Part shown: piece by piece, positions 26,395 through 33,968 of the stretch
How the letters are laid out: the number at the start of each line of letters is the position of its first letter
How positions within the stretch are numbered: position 1 is the stretch's first letter
Assembly: GCF_042662125.1 (NCBI RefSeq)
Contig: NZ_JBHSXL010000001.1
Span: 62,001 to 126,000 of the forward strand
DNA from: Halopenitus salinus
GTDB taxonomy: Archaea; Halobacteriota; Halobacteria; Halobacteriales; Haloferacaceae
DNA: 64,000 nucleotides
Direction of reading: 5' to 3'
Made by a program: the position numbers and the translations under genes
Notes under the pieces: model-generated
What the model was told of the DNA's origin: nothing
Database searches by the model: none
What the model saw: the letters and a program-made list of their open reading frames with translations, nothing else

Positions 26395-27023
26395 CCTCGG
26401 ACCCGGCAGACGGGGAGAGTCGGGCCGCACGCGAGGAGGTCGTCGGAATCGTCGACCTGTTCGGCGCGCTGACGCGCGAGGAGCTGCGTCGAGCGCTCTC
26501 GGAACTCGCGTTCAAACGCGGGAGCGAGGTCGACGAGTCGGCGGTCGAGGACGTGATCGACGACGCGGTTCGCGAGTACGCACTCGTCCCTCTCGAGGCG
26601 GACGGGAACGTCGTCGCCGGCGGAATCGAGGACGCCGATCGCAACGGGGGCGGACGCGCTGACCGCGACGAGGACCGAAGCACCGACCGCGACGAGAGTG
26701 GGCCGGGCACCGGGGACGAAACGCTCCTGATCGCGGGTCCGGCCGTGTTTCCGGTGTTGCCGCCGAAGGCCGACGACCTTCCGTACATCCTCGACGTTCC
26801 GGACCGCGAGATCGACCGGAAGGTGGCGGGCGAGCACGTCGAGCGACGGGTGATCGATGACGTCGACGCCGCGATCGGGGACGGCGACCGCGCGCGCTTG
26901 GAGGCCCTCCTCGAGGTGACCTACGACCTGGAGAGCTGGGCCCCGGTCGAGGTCGGCGACGTCCGCGATCGGATCGCGGACGCGATGGAGGGGACGAGCG
27001 ACGCGGCGACGGACGAGGAGTAA
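26391..27023 (+). CDS. Haloarchaeal conserved protein coupled to the GT81-like gene (DUF7109-type)
   Basis: 210 aa acidic protein. A helical N-terminal part (EVVGIVDLFGALTREELRRAL) resembles a winged-helix or dimerisation segment; a charged Gly/Asp/Arg linker separates it from a C-terminal part with the motif FPVLPPKADDLPYILDVPDREID. I do not recognise an enzymatic motif. The DUF7109 label is from memory. It shares the transcript of the glycosyltransferase through a 4-bp overlap, so a role with that enzyme is possible. Confidence 0.7.
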   Translation: MTSDPADGESRAAREEVVGIVDLFGALTREELRRALSELAFKRGSEVDESAVEDVIDDAVREYALVPLEADGNVVAGGIEDADRNGGGRADRDEDRSTDRDESGPGTGDETLLIAGPAVFPVLPPKADDLPYILDVPDREIDRKVAGEHVERRVIDDVDAAIGDGDRARLEALLEVTYDLESWAPVEVGDVRDRIADAMEGTSDAATDEE

Positions 27024-27054
27024 GACTAAGGCGTCCGGGTGCCCTTCGACCGAC

Positions 27055-27654
27055 ATGGACCTGTCCGGGGTACGACGTCACACGCCGGTGACGGCCGCGG
27101 AGGGCGAACGCGAGGCCGCGGTCCTCGCTCCCGTGCTCCACCGCGAGGGCGATCCGCACCTGCTTTTCACCAAGCGTGCGGACCACCTCGGCGAGCATCC
27201 CGGACAGATGAGCTTTCCCGGCGGCGGACGGGAGCCCCGCGACGAGACGCTCCGGGATACCGCGCTTCGGGAGGCCGACGAGGAGATCGGGTTGGCGGCC
27301 GCGGAGGCCGGCATCCGGGGACGACTCGACGACATCACCACCGTGACCGGCTACGCGATCCGGCCGTTCGTGGCGGAGGTTCCGGACCGCGAGTACGTCC
27401 CCGACGAGCGGGAGGTCGCGGAGATCGTCTTCCTCCCGGTCTCGGAACTCACGGACCGCTCGAACTACGAGTCGGAACGACGCGATCATCCCGAACACGG
27501 GGACATACGGATCCACTTCTTCTCGGTCGAGGGCTACACCGTCTGGGGGGCGACCGGCAGGATGCTCGCACAGCTGCTGGAGTTGACGACGGACTGGCGG
27601 GTTCCGCCCGAGGTCGATCGGGTCGTCGATCCGGACGCCGACCTTCCGGTGTGA
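27055..27654 (+). CDS. Nudix hydrolase, CoA pyrophosphatase type
   Basis: 199 aa. A complete Nudix box (Gly58, Glu64, then R72-E-A-D-E-E-I-G79) is preceded by LLFTKRADHLGEHPGQMSFP, the UPF0035 motif that marks coenzyme-A diphosphatases of the NudL/PCD1 type. It would hydrolyse CoA or CoA esters to phosphopantetheine and 3',5'-ADP. The ATG at 27055 is 31 bases after the preceding stop, so it may be a third gene of that operon. A 20-bp repeat begins on its stop codon. Confidence 0.88.
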   Translation: MDLSGVRRHTPVTAAEGEREAAVLAPVLHREGDPHLLFTKRADHLGEHPGQMSFPGGGREPRDETLRDTALREADEEIGLAAAEAGIRGRLDDITTVTGYAIRPFVAEVPDREYVPDEREVAEIVFLPVSELTDRSNYESERRDHPEHGDIRIHFFSVEGYTVWGATGRMLAQLLELTTDWRVPPEVDRVVDPDADLPV

Positions 27655-27729
27655 ACGAGGGATCGACGAGCCGAACGAGGGATCGACGACTCGAACGAAG
27701 GTCGATGATCCGAACGGGAGATCGACGAC
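27651..27729. repeat. 20-bp tandem repeat, four copies, first unit spans the Nudix stop codon
   Basis: Units gtgaacgagggatcgacgag, then ccgaacgagggatcgacgac, a 19-bp variant, and ccgaacgggagatcgacgac. The TGA of the Nudix gene (27652-27654) lies in the first unit. Confidence 0.85.
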
Positions 27730-27745
27730 CTCATCGCCAGCCCCA

Positions 27746-28543
27746 TCAGGCGTCGGCCGGATCGACGACCTCGCCGTCGATCTCGTCGATCCCGACGCGA
27801 TCACACAGATCGTAGAGCGGGCACGCCTCCGGGCCGTCGAGACACGCCGGCTTTCGTGCGCCGCAGTACTCGCGACCGAACTGGATCATCGCGGTGTGGC
27901 CGAACCCACATTTCTCCTCGGGGATCTCGGCCTCCAGCGCCTCCCGAACGCCCTCGTGGTCGGCGTCGGGGGGCGCGATCCCCATTCGTCTCGCGATGCG
28001 GTGAACGTGGGTGTCGACGGGGAAGACCCCGTCGCGGCCGCCGGCGAAGAGGAGAACGCAGTCCGCGGTCTTTGGCCCGACGCCGTCGAGAGAGAGCAGC
28101 GTCTCGCGGACCGTCTCCGGGTCCTCCTCGGCGACGAACGCGTCGAAGTCTGCCGTGGATCCGAACTCCGAGCACGCCCACTCGGCGGCCGCGATGAGGA
28201 CCTCCGACTTCCGGTTGTAGAGGCCGGCCGAGGAGATCGTCTCCGCCAGCTCGTCGCGGTCGGCCTCGGAGAGAGCCTCCGCCAGCTCGTCTGCGGGGCC
28301 GTACCGGCTCATCAGGGAGTCGTGGGCGGGCTGGCTCGCGACGTCGGAGGTGTTCTGTGAGAGGATCGTCCGGACGAGACACTCGAACCCGTCGCGGCCG
28401 CCGTAGGCGGTCTGCCAGTACAACTCGCCCAGCTCGTCGACGATCGCCTCCGGACGCGAGTCGCCGTCACCCGGCTCGAAGGACGCCGGCATGGCGCCGC
28501 CGCCGGGACCGCCGCTTATGTTCTCCGCGGGTTCCTCGGTCAT
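27746..28543 (-). CDS. nth: Endonuclease III (DNA glycosylase/AP lyase)
   Basis: 265 aa. The helix-hairpin-helix and catalytic lysine are in SLDGVGPKTADCVLLF, the catalytic aspartate in FPVDTHVHRIARR, and four C-terminal cysteines (C-x6-C-x6-C-x5-C) form the [4Fe-4S] loop; the middle spacing is longer than the classic x2. It removes oxidised pyrimidines and cleaves the AP site. About 30 disordered residues precede the core. The ATG at 28543 has a cccatttttacg promoter about 28 nt upstream. Confidence 0.92.
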   Translation of the reverse strand: MTEEPAENISGGPGGGAMPASFEPGDGDSRPEAIVDELGELYWQTAYGGRDGFECLVRTILSQNTSDVASQPAHDSLMSRYGPADELAEALSEADRDELAETISSAGLYNRKSEVLIAAAEWACSEFGSTADFDAFVAEEDPETVRETLLSLDGVGPKTADCVLLFAGGRDGVFPVDTHVHRIARRMGIAPPDADHEGVREALEAEIPEEKCGFGHTAMIQFGREYCGARKPACLDGPEACPLYDLCDRVGIDEIDGEVVDPADA

Positions 28544-28639
28544 CGGGGGATCGTTCGTCGGCCTCGTAAAAATGGGTTCGCGTCCGCCGACTGACGGTGT
28601 TTGGATACGGATACACGCATGGGGCGGCGGGGTTTTGAA

Positions 28640-28680
28640 CGGAGGTATGCTCGCGCTTTAGCGCGGGGAGGATGTCAAGA
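28640..28680 (+). other. Solo hairpin resembling the right end / omegaRNA 3' end of an IS200/IS605-IS1341 element
   Basis: A perfect hairpin (CGCGC-TTTA-GCGCG, 28652-28665) is followed directly by ggggaggatgtcaag. From memory, haloarchaeal IS1341/TnpB elements end with a short GC hairpin and a GGGAGGATGTCA-type tail. No tnpA or tnpB gene is present, so this would be a solo end or decayed remnant. It sits at the border of a lower-GC patch. Confidence 0.35.
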
Positions 28681-28683
28681 CGA

Positions 28684-29202
28684 TCAGCTGACCGGACTTT
28701 CATCGCCGGCGGATCTCTTTGCTAACGTTCCCCCTCCGATCAGTACGCCCGCGAAGACGAGGAACGTGACAGCGATCATGACGACAAACGTCGTCGCCCC
28801 GGCAGAGTCGTATTGGGACACTTGCGAAAACAGAGTCGCCACTTCATAACCGCCATAGAGAAGTACGATCCCCCCAACCGCTTGGATGCCAGTCCCGATC
28901 TTTCGTTTCCGTTCACCAGGGGCATACCCACACTCCGGACATTCGGTGACGTCCGGACTGATCTTCGCCCGACATTGGGTGCAGGTTGCCGGTTTTTTGA
29001 CACCACAGTTCGGACATCCGTCCTCACCGAGTCGGGATCCACATTCCGGACAGAATGAGCGAATCACCTGACAGGACGAGCACAGCCAGCTGTCGTCGGA
29101 GAACGTCGAGCCACAATTACGACAGTCTTCATCAACATGACCACATTCCGGGCACTTCCGACCGGATTCTATTTCACTGCCGCAGTTTGGACAAAATCCC
29201 AT
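28684..29202 (-). CDS. Double zinc-ribbon protein with two C-terminal membrane helices
   Basis: 172 aa. Ten CxxC-type pairs or half pairs in the first 95 residues (FCPNCGSE, KCPECGHV, DCRNCGST, LCSSCQVI, FCPECGSR, TCTQCRAK, ECPECGYA) make a series of zinc ribbons. Two hydrophobic segments follow (about 103-120 and 138-160). A membrane-tethered zinc-ribbon adaptor is the visible architecture; function unknown. Base composition is clearly lower in GC than the surroundings. It begins two bases after the stop of the gene at 29205-29570, so the two form an operon. Confidence 0.75.
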   Translation of the reverse strand: MGFCPNCGSEIESGRKCPECGHVDEDCRNCGSTFSDDSWLCSSCQVIRSFCPECGSRLGEDGCPNCGVKKPATCTQCRAKISPDVTECPECGYAPGERKRKIGTGIQAVGGIVLLYGGYEVATLFSQVSQYDSAGATTFVVMIAVTFLVFAGVLIGGGTLAKRSAGDESPVS

Positions 29203-29204
29203 TG

Positions 29205-29570
29205 TTATGAGAGTGCGTCCTTGAGACCACCAAGCATCTGGCTGAGGCTATCGAACGAATCGACCTCCTTCACTTGGACGTTCCCCGGTTCAGCCTCGGC
29301 AAATGCATTTCCTAAACCGGGACTTGCTTCGACGTACGCGATCCGATCCATGGGATACACCCTCACAGAGTTGTCTTCCATGTATGCACGAATCCAGTTG
29401 CCCCCCATGGAGGGATACGAGATCTTGTTACAGGTTATCGATTTCTCGGCATCACGGAGATGAATCCGAGCTTTCTGAACCTCCTCTACGTCTCCGACGG
29501 ACTCGCCACAGTTTCTACAAAAGTCCTGTGAACTATCCACCTGGTTGCCACAGTCCGGACAGACGACCAT
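29205..29570 (-). CDS. Zinc-ribbon protein, partner of the membrane zinc-ribbon gene
   Basis: 121 aa. One N-terminal zinc ribbon (VVCPDCGNQVDSSQDFCRNCG) is followed by an unrecognised beta-rich domain (KISYPSMGGNWIRAYMED, VRVYPMDRIAYVEA). The ATG at 29570 is favoured because an atgatattatgg TATA-like element lies about 25 nt upstream; an ATG at 29603 overlaps that element. Lower-GC codon use than the neighbours suggests transfer. Confidence 0.7.
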   Translation of the reverse strand: MVVCPDCGNQVDSSQDFCRNCGESVGDVEEVQKARIHLRDAEKSITCNKISYPSMGGNWIRAYMEDNSVRVYPMDRIAYVEASPGLGNAFAEAEPGNVQVKEVDSFDSLSQMLGGLKDALS

Positions 29571-29709
29571 GTCCGGCGAATTGATGGTCCCCCATAATAT
29601 CATTTTGGACTCATGTAATTCTCGTTTCCGAGTTAGAAACGCCGAACGGACGCTGTCGGCGGCTGGTCCAGATCCCTCTTCATCAATGAACCAGCATATC
29701 TGAGCCAGC

Positions 29710-30147
29710 CTACGCGTCTACTGCGAGCCGGAGGGTGCAGTCGGCGCCGTCGGCGAGCGCCGCGACGAGGTCCCGATCGAGGTCGGCGGCGGCCGCGTCC
29801 GCCTCCACCATCACCGTCCGATCGTCCACGTACGTGCTCGTGCGCGCGACGGCCGAGCGATCGCCGGCGAACGTGAGGTCGGGATGACCGGAGCCGACGA
29901 TCGTCTCCTCGTAGACATGATCCTCGTCCTCGACGACGATAGTCGCCGTGATGGTCGCCTCGTGGCACCGGCAGGCCCGCTTGAACGCCGGATCGAACTC
30001 CGCCGGCGTCGTCGTCGCCTCGATCGCGAGGATGCAGTCGCCCGCGGGCGTGAGCCAGTCGTCGCTCGTCACCTCGAAGGTGCTCGCGTGCTCGGCGCGG
30101 ACGTGTTCGTGTCCGTGCGCGTCGATCGTCTCGACGAGATCGGTCAT
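29710..30147 (-). CDS. DUF371 family protein
   Basis: 145 aa. The archaeal DUF371 pattern is visible: HEHVRAEHASTFEVTSDDWLTPAGDCILAIEAT in pieces, FKRACRCHEATITATI and SGHPDLTF. The Asp/Thr-rich opening and the CILAI strand are typical (family recognised from memory; function unknown). The ATG at 30147 is chosen; the open frame further upstream looks random. Confidence 0.75.
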   Translation of the reverse strand: MTDLVETIDAHGHEHVRAEHASTFEVTSDDWLTPAGDCILAIEATTTPAEFDPAFKRACRCHEATITATIVVEDEDHVYEETIVGSGHPDLTFAGDRSAVARTSTYVDDRTVMVEADAAAADLDRDLVAALADGADCTLRLAVDA

Positions 30148-30493
30148 ATCGTCGCCTCCGTGGCGACCCCCGAAAGCGGTTCGGATCGCGTACTGCCTCC
30201 GGAGAAGCAACCCTCGCTCGGCGTGTGAAGGGCACCCATGTGAGAGGGAACCATTTATACCGTCAGGTGGTTTCACCGAGATATCCCGAAACGCAGGATA
30301 TGGGCGGTGTGGTAGCCATTTTCACACGATTAGCCACCGAAGTATTTATATGTGGTAAGGGACAATTGGCTAGTACCAGAACGCCTCCGGCGCTGGTGGA
30401 ACCGCACGACGAATGATCGGGAGTTCTTATCCACGGTCGGACGCACCGGTACGAGCGTCTGCCATATCCGGAGCGGTGATGGAGTGATAAAAA
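30148..30493. other. 346-bp intergenic region with two AT-rich promoter-like elements
   Basis: This gap lies between the DUF371 start and the coiled-coil gene. It contains catttatac (30252-30260) and the stronger tatttatatg (30343-30352), both in plus orientation. No tRNA or other recognisable RNA is visible. The first element, about 240 nt from the next start codon, could drive an unannotated RNA. Confidence 0.5.
30343..30352 (+). promoter_or_regulatory. Strong TATA element of the coiled-coil gene
   Basis: tatttatatg would start transcription near 30375 and give a leader of about 120 nt. A Shine-Dalgarno (ggag, 30479-30482) precedes the ATG at 30494, so this gene, unlike most here, appears to be leadered. 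Confidence 0.6.
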
Positions 30494-31417
30494 ATGGTAA
30501 CGAAACAGGAAGTCATCAAGCAGTACGACATCGAAGCACTTGAAGAAACGGACAACATCGACCTTTCGGAGGACGATCTCGAAAACGGGTCGAAGGGACA
30601 GCTCATCAAACGCGCGGGCCAGCTCCGTGATCGACGAAATGAGCTGAACCAGATGGCCTCCGAGCGGGCATCGAAACGCGACGACCTCAACGCGAAGACA
30701 CGCGAGAAGGTCGACGAGGCACAGGAACACCGCGAGAAGCGCGACGAGCTCAACGAGCAGGTCCAAGAGCACAAGGAGAGCCGCAACGAGCTCAACGCGG
30801 AGGCGAACGAGCTCTTCGATCAGGTCGAGGAACTGAAACAGGACCTCGAGTTGAACGAGGGCAAGTCGATCGAGGAGCTCGAAGAGGAGATCGAGGACCT
30901 CGAGTTCCGCCAGCAGACGGAGGTGCTCTCCGCGGAGGACGAGCGCGAGCTCATCGAGGAGATCGAGGAGAAACGCGAGAAGCTCGCGGAGAAGAAGGAC
31001 AAGGTGGAGGACACCGGCGAGCTGGAGGACCTCATCGAGGAGGCCGAGGAGGTCCGCTCGGAGGCGTCGAAACACCACAAGAAGGTGACGGAGCTCGCCG
31101 ACAAGGCCCAGGAACACCACAACCAGATGATCGAGGCCTACCGCGAGGCCGACGACATCCGCGACGAGGCCGACGAGGTCCACGAGCTCTTCGTCGAGGC
31201 CCAGGAGGCGGCCGACCGACACCACGAGGACTTCGTCCGCGTCCAGAAGCGACTCCGTGAACTCGACAAGAAGGAGGAGGAGGAGCGCAAGGACGAGCGC
31301 GCCGAGAAGCGCGAGGAGGAGAAGGAGGAGGCCGAGGAGATCTACCAGAAGTTCAAGGAGGGCGAGACCCTCGACACCGAGGACCTGATGAAGCTCCAGA
31401 AGACGGGGCTTCTCTAG
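30494..31417 (+). CDS. Coiled-coil protein (COG1340-like)
   Basis: 307 aa, almost entirely charged heptad-like helix: over half of the residues are Glu, Lys, Asp and Arg, with few aromatics. Long stretches such as EKVDEAQEHREKRDELNEQV and EELEEEIEDLEFRQQTEVL are predicted coiled coil from about 35 to 290. This matches the archaeal COG1340 group, sometimes misannotated as phosphoserine phosphatase; no phosphatase motif is present. A structural or scaffolding role is likely. A long leader and strong promoter suggest high, regulated expression. Confidence 0.75.
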   Translation: MVTKQEVIKQYDIEALEETDNIDLSEDDLENGSKGQLIKRAGQLRDRRNELNQMASERASKRDDLNAKTREKVDEAQEHREKRDELNEQVQEHKESRNELNAEANELFDQVEELKQDLELNEGKSIEELEEEIEDLEFRQQTEVLSAEDERELIEEIEEKREKLAEKKDKVEDTGELEDLIEEAEEVRSEASKHHKKVTELADKAQEHHNQMIEAYREADDIRDEADEVHELFVEAQEAADRHHEDFVRVQKRLRELDKKEEEERKDERAEKREEEKEEAEEIYQKFKEGETLDTEDLMKLQKTGLL

Positions 31418-31446
31418 AGCGCGACCGTCGGATCCCCGAAGTTCGC

Positions 31447-31500
31447 GATTCTGCTGATTCTTCCGGTTCTTCCGATTCTTCCAGTTCTACCGGTTTTTCG
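31447..31500. repeat. 9-bp tandem repeat, six degenerate copies
   Basis: Units gattctgct, gattcttcc, ggttcttcc, gattcttcc, agttctacc and ggtttttcg occur in series, 30 bp downstream of the coiled-coil gene stop. The T-rich plus strand may also serve as a transcription terminator. Confidence 0.8.
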
Positions 31501-31651
31501 ACCCGTTCGATCCCGGCTCTTCGATCCGTTCGGTCCGAGCGCTCCGGCCCGCTCGATCACGGCGAGTGGCGACGATGGATCGAACGAAGACGATGAGTCG
31601 AGCGGCGACGGCGGACGCGGGTTTTTACCCGATGGCGACGAACCGTGGCGT

Positions 31652-32668
31652 ATGACCGACCGAATCGACCGGCTTCGTGGCCTCGCCGTCGTCGCGGGCA
31701 CCCTCGCGATCGCGGCGTTCGCCGCGGGCGCGGCGTGGCTCCTCTTCGTCACGGTGCCCGACGGCGGGACGGAGCTCGCGGGCGTCCTGCTCGTGCTCCT
31801 CGTCGGACTGGCGACCGCCAAGATCGGCGGCTCGTTTCTCTCGGGGATGTTCGACGACTACGACGTCGCCGAGGTGGCGGTCGACGGTCCGATCGTACGC
31901 AAGGGCGGCGGTCCGGGACCGCTTTCCGCGCCGATCGGAGCGACCGCCGACGAGATCGTAGCGCAGATCGAACGGGCCGACGAGGACCCGAACGTCGAGG
32001 CGCTGCTCGTCCGGCTCGACACGCCGGGCGGGGAGGTGTTACCGAGCGAGGACATCAGACGAGCGGTCGACCGGTTCGAGGGTCCCACGATCGCCCACGC
32101 GGGCGACGTCTGCGCCTCGGGGGGCTACTGGATCGCCGCGGGCTGTGAGGAGATATGGGCCCACGAGGCGAGCCTCGTCGGGTCGATCGGCGTCCGCGGA
32201 TCGCGCCCGAACGCGGCCGAGTTGGCGGAGAAGCTCGGGGTCCGGTACGAACAGTTCGCCGCCGGGGAGTTCAAGGAGGCGGGCAATCCCCTCTCGGAGA
32301 TGACCGACGAGGAGCGCGCGTACCTCCAGGGGATCGTCGACGACCTGTACGCGCAGTTCGTCGAGACCGTAAGCGAGGGACGCGGCCTCGACCCCGAGAC
32401 GGTCCGCGAGACGGAAGCGCGTGTGTTCCTCGGCGAGGAGGCCAAGGAGTGGGGTCTCGTGGACGCGATCGGGACCGACGAGGACGTCGAGGACCGACTC
32501 GGGGAGCGTCTCGACCGCCCGGTCGAGGTTCGGGAGTTCGCCCCGGAGCGGGGTCTCGTCGATCGCCTCCAAGTCGGGGCCCGATCGGTCGCCTACGGGC
32601 TGGGAGCCGGGATCGCAAGCGTGGTCACGGAGGAGACCGACGCCGAGATCGACGTCCGCGTTCGGTGA
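31652..32668 (+). CDS. sppA: Signal peptide peptidase SppA (S49 serine peptidase)
   Basis: 338 aa. Two N-terminal membrane segments (about 10-33 and 42-58) are followed by an extracytoplasmic S49 domain. The Ser/Lys dyad is Ser156 (GDVCASGGYWIAAG) and Lys208 (AAGEFKEAGNP); the spacing of 52 residues equals that of Bacillus SppA as I recall it. It would degrade signal-peptide remnants in the membrane. The ATG at 31652 is preceded by a tttttaccc element about 25-30 nt upstream (leaderless). Confidence 0.92.
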   Translation: MTDRIDRLRGLAVVAGTLAIAAFAAGAAWLLFVTVPDGGTELAGVLLVLLVGLATAKIGGSFLSGMFDDYDVAEVAVDGPIVRKGGGPGPLSAPIGATADEIVAQIERADEDPNVEALLVRLDTPGGEVLPSEDIRRAVDRFEGPTIAHAGDVCASGGYWIAAGCEEIWAHEASLVGSIGVRGSRPNAAELAEKLGVRYEQFAAGEFKEAGNPLSEMTDEERAYLQGIVDDLYAQFVETVSEGRGLDPETVRETEARVFLGEEAKEWGLVDAIGTDEDVEDRLGERLDRPVEVREFAPERGLVDRLQVGARSVAYGLGAGIASVVTEETDAEIDVRVR

Positions 32669-32687
32669 GGCAGTTCGTGTTCGAGGA

Positions 32688-32722
32688 GAGGTTCGAACCT
32701 GGTGTGGGCGTCGACGCACACG
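32688..32722. terminator. Palindromic sequence between convergent sppA and rtcA
   Basis: A perfect 12-bp palindrome aggttcgaacct is followed by a hairpin (gtgtg..cg-tcga-cgcacac) that ends just before the rtcA stop codon. Its placement between two converging genes fits a bidirectional terminator, although archaeal termination depends mainly on U-runs, which are absent here. Confidence 0.35.
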
Positions 32723-32723
32723 G

Positions 32724-33845
32724 CTAAACCGAGTCGATCCCCGGCGATCGAAGGATCGCCCCGTCCGTCCCGCCCTCCCGGCTCTCGATCTCGATCTCGA
32801 GCCCGAATCGCTCGATCAGATCGACGCTCGAGGCCACGTGTTCGGTGACGGTCGGGACCGCCACCTCGCCGCCGGCGAGCGCGAGCGGTACCACCAGCTG
32901 GTCACCGAGGTGTCGATCGACCGCGCCGAAGGAGTCCGCGAACTCACGAAACCGATCGACGGCCTCGCGAGCGACTTCCTCGGAGGGTTTTCCGGGCTCG
33001 CCGAGCGCGGAGACGCCGACCGCGGGCCGGCTTTCGAAAACGCCTTCCCCCGGTTCCGAAACGCCGTCCGTCGGTCGAACGGCATCGGCTGGCTCGCGAA
33101 CGGTTCCGGGGAGGTCACCGCGGACGGTGACGACCGCGCCGGGGCTTGCCGTCGAGGCGTACTCGATCACACGCTCTCGAACGTCGTGTCCCTCCCGTGT
33201 GAGTTCCTCGTCGACGGTGGCGGCCATTCGCTCCGCCACCTCGGCGTCCGCGAGGGACTCCGACGCGACGGCGTATACGTGAACCGTCGCGACGTCGTCG
33301 GTCGCGTCCGGTTTGGGCAGTCGAACGGGATCGACTCGGCTCGGGAACAGCGACAGCGTCGCGGCGCCGCCACCCTCGGGGTAGAACCCCCGACGCTCCA
33401 GGTCGACGGCCGCACCGAGACCGAACCGCCGAAGCAGGGGAAGCTTCACGCGGGAGAGAAACGCGAACGGCGGCGACCACGTCACGTCGGTACCGCCGGT
33501 GGCCCGGAGCCGGAGCGGAGCGTCGGCGACGACCGCCATCGGGATCAGGGTCTCGAAGAGGAGCGTGAGACTGCCGGCAGTGCCGATGTCGACCGCGTGG
33601 CGTCCGCCGGAGGGACGACCGGGTTCGAACTCGACGGTCCGCGATCCGGACGTCGCGCCCTCGACCGTCGCGTTCGCGATCGCCGCGGCGGCGCGGACGG
33701 CGGTCGCGTGTTGGACCTTCAGCCCCGGCTGTTCACGGGCGCCGCGGACGTCCTCGATCCGGACCGGCATGTCGGTGATGACGGAGAGGGCGATCGCCGA
33801 CCGCAGCAGCTGGCCGCCGCCCGCGCTCCCGTCGATCTCGAGCAT
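32724..33845 (-). CDS. rtcA: RNA 3'-terminal phosphate cyclase
   Basis: 373 aa. Converts 3'-phosphate RNA ends to 2',3'-cyclic phosphate using ATP. It opens with LEIDGSAGGGQLLRSAIALS; RRGFYPEGGGAATL and HLGDQLVVPLALA follow, the last with the histidine that is adenylylated in RtcA. A low-complexity stretch around residues 250-290 lengthens the insert domain. The ATG at 33845 starts the conserved first strand. Divergent from the DUF373 gene. Confidence 0.93.
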   Translation of the reverse strand: MLEIDGSAGGGQLLRSAIALSVITDMPVRIEDVRGAREQPGLKVQHATAVRAAAAIANATVEGATSGSRTVEFEPGRPSGGRHAVDIGTAGSLTLLFETLIPMAVVADAPLRLRATGGTDVTWSPPFAFLSRVKLPLLRRFGLGAAVDLERRGFYPEGGGAATLSLFPSRVDPVRLPKPDATDDVATVHVYAVASESLADAEVAERMAATVDEELTREGHDVRERVIEYASTASPGAVVTVRGDLPGTVREPADAVRPTDGVSEPGEGVFESRPAVGVSALGEPGKPSEEVAREAVDRFREFADSFGAVDRHLGDQLVVPLALAGGEVAVPTVTEHVASSVDLIERFGLEIEIESREGGTDGAILRSPGIDSV

Positions 33846-33968
33846 ACCTCGCGTCCGGTCGCGGGCGACAAGTCCCTGTCGCCGCGTCGGAATGGTTCCG
33901 ACGTATTCACCGATCCGGCCCGCGAACGACCGTGTGGATTTTTACCCCGGCCGGACGTGTCATCGATC

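Noticed and set aside
30494..31417. Phosphoserine phosphatase
   Set aside because: Similar coiled-coil proteins sometimes carry that label, but no HAD-type DxDxT motif exists here.
32684..32722. tRNA T-arm-like sequence gaggttcgaacct
   Set aside because: It is a short palindrome between convergent genes; no acceptor, D or anticodon arm can be folded around it.
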